9,561 bases of DNA from Spirochaetota bacterium. Lineage in GTDB: Bacteria; Spirochaetota; Spirochaetia; Treponematales; UBA12059. The translations under genes were made by a program, and so were the position numbers. The notes beneath the pieces were generated by a model. It had not been told where the DNA came from, did no database searches, and saw nothing but the letters and a program-made list of their open reading frames with translations. The stretch lies in the NCBI GenBank assembly GCA_029565815.1, contig JAKQNL010000401.1, positions 1 through 9,561 of the forward strand. Direction: 5' to 3'. Below are positions 7,261 to 9,561 of the stretch, in pieces. Within the stretch, counting starts at the first letter, position 1. Each line of letters starts with the position of its first letter.

Positions 7261-8917
7261 AACGGTTAGCATAGCCCTGCTTACGATAAGCCTAGCGAGC
7301 TTGGTTAGTGCTCTTCCTTTATATGCGCAAACAGAAAGCCAGGCAGATACGCTGCTGTACAGTTTCCGCTCGCTCGTTACATCCGCCCGATTGTCCGTAT
7401 TCGACTCGAATCTTCTGGCTGCTAAAAAAGCTTTAAGTAAACGCTTTGATGCAAGAAATATTGCGCGCAGACGCTGGCTTTCAGCAATGGATGCTGCTTT
7501 TCTTGGAGACGGTAATTTTCATGAAATGACAACAGCTCTCAAGGAAGCATGGGAAGCCAGCCGAATTGATATCGCTCCTGCTATGGCTGCTTTGGAAACC
7601 GCGCTACGGGAAGCCAGCGGAAATAAGGCATTCAACGCTTTTGCCGGAGATGCATACAGTTCCGGGATTTCTTCTTTTGCGCTGGAACCCGATCTTGTTG
7701 CAATGCTGCCGGATTGGAATGCGTTTCAGAAAGCCCATCCAAAACCAAGCGATCACAGTGCCTTGCTGGCATGTGTGCTAACCGGTGATGCCTATGTGGT
7801 TCTACAGTACCTTGCAGCCGCTGAACCAAAAAGTGTTCTTTCATTAACGTGGAATAAAGCGCAGCTTTGTGCTGCAAAACTGGTACATATTCCGGTTTTT
7901 CTCTATGATGCTGTGGGCACTGCAAAGGCTGAGCAGCTGTCTATGTTTCGCGAGCTCACCTCTTACCTTAAGGATAGCGGCCAAGCAGGATACTCGATAC
8001 TGAAACAGATGTATGGATCTTTGGATCCCGTCGGATTACTGGAATCCTCTTTTGTAGGTCTTAGTGTGGATGAACAAAGCCTGTGGTGTAGGCGCCGCGC
8101 CGTAAGCCGCAGCGAGCTGCGTTTGTTCCTGGATGCCGTAGGCGGCACACAAAGCTATGGCATTTCTGTAGCTCCTCATGCAAAGGCTTTAGTGGCGTCG
8201 GAACAGACCGAGAAACTCTATATGCGCTGGAGAGCTGCCGTGCTTTCCGCTTCTGGCTCGTCATTGACGCTAGCGCTTGAACTTTCTGAACAACAAGATG
8301 TGCAGTTTCTGTTTTCTCAATCGGGTATAGGCTTTTCTAAGCGAGAAGAATATATACAGGCATTATCCGAGGCATGGGCATCCGGTTTTGAGCTCAGCCG
8401 ATCGGAACTTTCTACAGACCTGTCCAGATGGATGGCTACGAGTGCAGCTGGCGCTTGGAACATGGCCAAAATTGCCAGCGTGCAGGCCGAACTAACAAAG
8501 CTATCGCATACGCCCTTTTGTGCACTTATTATGGCTTCTATTCCTGGCGGCGCTTTGTATGCGCCGGCCTCGGCATATAGTGATAAAACAATAGCTAAGC
8601 TCTCTGCATCGCTATCCGGACGCTTTCAAAGCCTGTATATCGTATCGGGTCTGCCCGATGCATCATTCTATTATGTCCCTGTACTGCCCGAAGCTTTACC
8701 CGGCGGGCTTACAGGACTAGAGCTTTTATGCAAGGAATTAAAATTCCGCTACAAGCTAAGCGGTGGCGTTTCTTCTACAGAAGAGTGGCTTCTTGGGCTT
8801 GCGCCGCAGCCAGCTACGGTATGGGCACTTCACGAGCTGCTGCGCCGCACTGCTACGGGACCAGTAGCGATGAAAACTATGGTAACAAAACCGAGAGCGC
8901 AGGATCAAAGCCCGTGA
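7247..8917 (+). CDS. Exported protein of unknown family
   Basis: I do not recognise this 556-aa protein. The start chosen is ATG 7247, inside the last codons of the upstream gene (14-nt overlap). An in-frame TTG at 7238 is an alternative, and neither has a clear Shine-Dalgarno, so reinitiation by ribosomes leaving the upstream gene is likely. The N-terminus is a signal peptide: MRYSK, hydrophobic 7-25, and predicted cleavage after A27 (LYA/QTE), close in form to the signal of the upstream protein. The mature part is mostly helical (Ala, Leu, Ser, Glu-rich), with amphipathic stretches at about 32-125, 180-260 and 365-420. A more strand-like region lies at about 424-500 (FCALIMASIPGG, QSLYIVSG, FYYVPVLPE). 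There are five scattered cysteines (176, 208, 281, 425, 495) and no second membrane segment. I see no enzymatic motif. Its neighbours are both exported proteins, so a periplasmic or envelope role is inferred. Confidence 0.8.
   Translation: MRYSKTVSIALLTISLASLVSALPLYAQTESQADTLLYSFRSLVTSARLSVFDSNLLAAKKALSKRFDARNIARRRWLSAMDAAFLGDGNFHEMTTALKEAWEASRIDIAPAMAALETALREASGNKAFNAFAGDAYSSGISSFALEPDLVAMLPDWNAFQKAHPKPSDHSALLACVLTGDAYVVLQYLAAAEPKSVLSLTWNKAQLCAAKLVHIPVFLYDAVGTAKAEQLSMFRELTSYLKDSGQAGYSILKQMYGSLDPVGLLESSFVGLSVDEQSLWCRRRAVSRSELRLFLDAVGGTQSYGISVAPHAKALVASEQTEKLYMRWRAAVLSASGSSLTLALELSEQQDVQFLFSQSGIGFSKREEYIQALSEAWASGFELSRSELSTDLSRWMATSAAGAWNMAKIASVQAELTKLSHTPFCALIMASIPGGALYAPASAYSDKTIAKLSASLSGRFQSLYIVSGLPDASFYYVPVLPEALPGGLTGLELLCKELKFRYKLSGGVSSTEEWLLGLAPQPATVWALHELLRRTATGPVAMKTMVTKPRAQDQSP
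8901..8904 (+). promoter_or_regulatory. Ribosome binding site for the lipoprotein gene
   Basis: AGGA, 9 nt before GTG 8914, inside the end of the preceding gene. It supports a GTG start even though that codon overlaps the stop (GTGA). Confidence 0.5.
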
Positions 8918-9561
8918 AGTACATAAAGCATATCTTGATAGCTGCTCTGTGCGCGCTGCTGTTTGCAGTAGCGTGCAAAAAAAATGCCCAGCCGGAGTAT
9001 GCAAACGCTACGGACGAAGCTGCCATGGAGCTTTTCTTGACTTTTGCAAGCGGCGGCGACCATGAAATGGACCTAAGCTACGCTACTGATGTAGCAACAG
9101 ACGGAACCTGGATAGCTGTAGGAAGGCTTGGTGGGCCATTGCTTGCTTCTGCTTATGACAAGCCGGCCTACCTATGTGGCGCTAAGCTTTACACTGTTAC
9201 GCTGGAATCCGGTTTGCCTTCGCTGCAAAGCGAGCCGGCATCGGTAGAGTTTAGTGCGTTTTCCGCTATGGAAGCATGGGCAAAAACAGGATTTGGTGAA
9301 TATTTTGTTATAGATAAAGAATCTAATGTTTTTGTCACTCAGGCTGCCGATATTTCTAGCAAAAAATGGACGAAAAGCCTTTCGCCCTTGCAGTCATATG
9401 GCGCTTTTGTTGCTTGCACGGACGGCTTTGGCATAGTGTTAAGCTCAGACGGAACGCTCGTGCTTATCAATCTGGCCGATGGCGCTGTCATGTGGCAGGA
9501 TGGACCTGCTGTGGGCATGCCCTGTGCGGCGTATGGAAACATATACTGGCGTAACCAAGAG
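8914..9561 (+). CDS. Lipoprotein with beta-propeller-like repeat, 3' end cut by window
   Basis: The frame is open from GTG 8914 to the last base with no stop, giving 216 codons. It is a partial gene running off the window. MKYIK is followed by a hydrophobic stretch (7-20) and then C21 in FAVAC. This is a lipobox of the loose kind found in spirochaetes, followed by KKN, so a lipid-anchored protein is likely. Residues 179-194 (DGTLVLINLADGAVMW) fit the PQQ-like/beta-propeller blade pattern D-G-x-L-x-x-(I/L)-(N/D)-x-x-x-G-x-x-x-W. TDGTWIAVG (about 66-74) looks like the strand of an earlier blade. Such propellers often serve as envelope assembly scaffolds (BamB is the known example) or in ligand binding, but blade sequence alone does not identify BamB. 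It overlaps the preceding stop by 4 nt (GTGA) with an AGGA upstream, so it is coupled to the unknown exported protein. Eight A bases follow the lipobox cysteine codon. Confidence 0.85.
   Translation, partial: MKYIKHILIAALCALLFAVACKKNAQPEYANATDEAAMELFLTFASGGDHEMDLSYATDVATDGTWIAVGRLGGPLLASAYDKPAYLCGAKLYTVTLESGLPSLQSEPASVEFSAFSAMEAWAKTGFGEYFVIDKESNVFVTQAADISSKKWTKSLSPLQSYGAFVACTDGFGIVLSSDGTLVLINLADGAVMWQDGPAVGMPCAAYGNIYWRNQE

Noticed and set aside
9339..9561. Small open frames on both strands near the window end
   Set aside because: They sit within the open lipoprotein frame that runs to the last base. That frame has a lipobox and a propeller-like repeat, so the small ones are shadows.
8914..9561. 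Naming the lipoprotein BamB
   Set aside because: Only one clear blade and perhaps one more are visible in a truncated gene, and many unrelated propeller lipoproteins share that pattern.

Overview
The window reads as ordinary chromosomal coding DNA from a spirochaete, most likely a treponeme-like member of the Spirochaetales. This is an inference with moderate confidence. It rests on the HtrA N-terminus (a basic stretch followed by an uncleaved-looking signal anchor), an exported protein built from repeats resembling OmpL47-type modules plus a parallel beta-helix, a spirochaete-style lipobox, and the map-htrA pairing, which I recall from treponemes but could not check. There are no tRNAs, rRNAs, insertion sequences, CRISPR arrays or attachment sites that I can see.

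All seven genes lie on the + strand and are packed tightly. The order is: the 3' end of a tetratricopeptide-repeat protein (1-1221, truncated by the window); type I methionine aminopeptidase map (1259-2023); a 135-bp leader holding the only sizeable gap; an HtrA/Deg-family serine protease with two PDZ domains (2159-3661); a hypoxanthine/guanine-type phosphoribosyltransferase (3689-4291); a 990-aa exported protein of OmpL47-like repeats plus beta-helix (4288-7260); a 556-aa exported protein of no recognised family (7247-8917); and the 5' part of a lipoprotein with a PQQ/beta-propeller-like repeat (8914 to window end). The lipoprotein gene has no stop codon within the window.

Functionally the window splits in two. 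The left half is housekeeping: N-terminal protein maturation (Map), envelope protein quality control (HtrA) and probable purine salvage. The right half is a run of three exported proteins joined by overlapping stop/start codons (4, 14 and 4 nt), which implies translational coupling. The three may work together at the cell envelope, but nothing in the sequence names their task. This cassette is the best candidate here for something undescribed.

The regulatory details most worth checking are a perfect 7-bp hairpin that holds part of the Shine-Dalgarno and the start codon of the phosphoribosyltransferase, an A-AAA-AAA slippery heptamer directly against that gene's stop codon and in phase with the next gene, and two mutually exclusive hairpins in the htrA leader.
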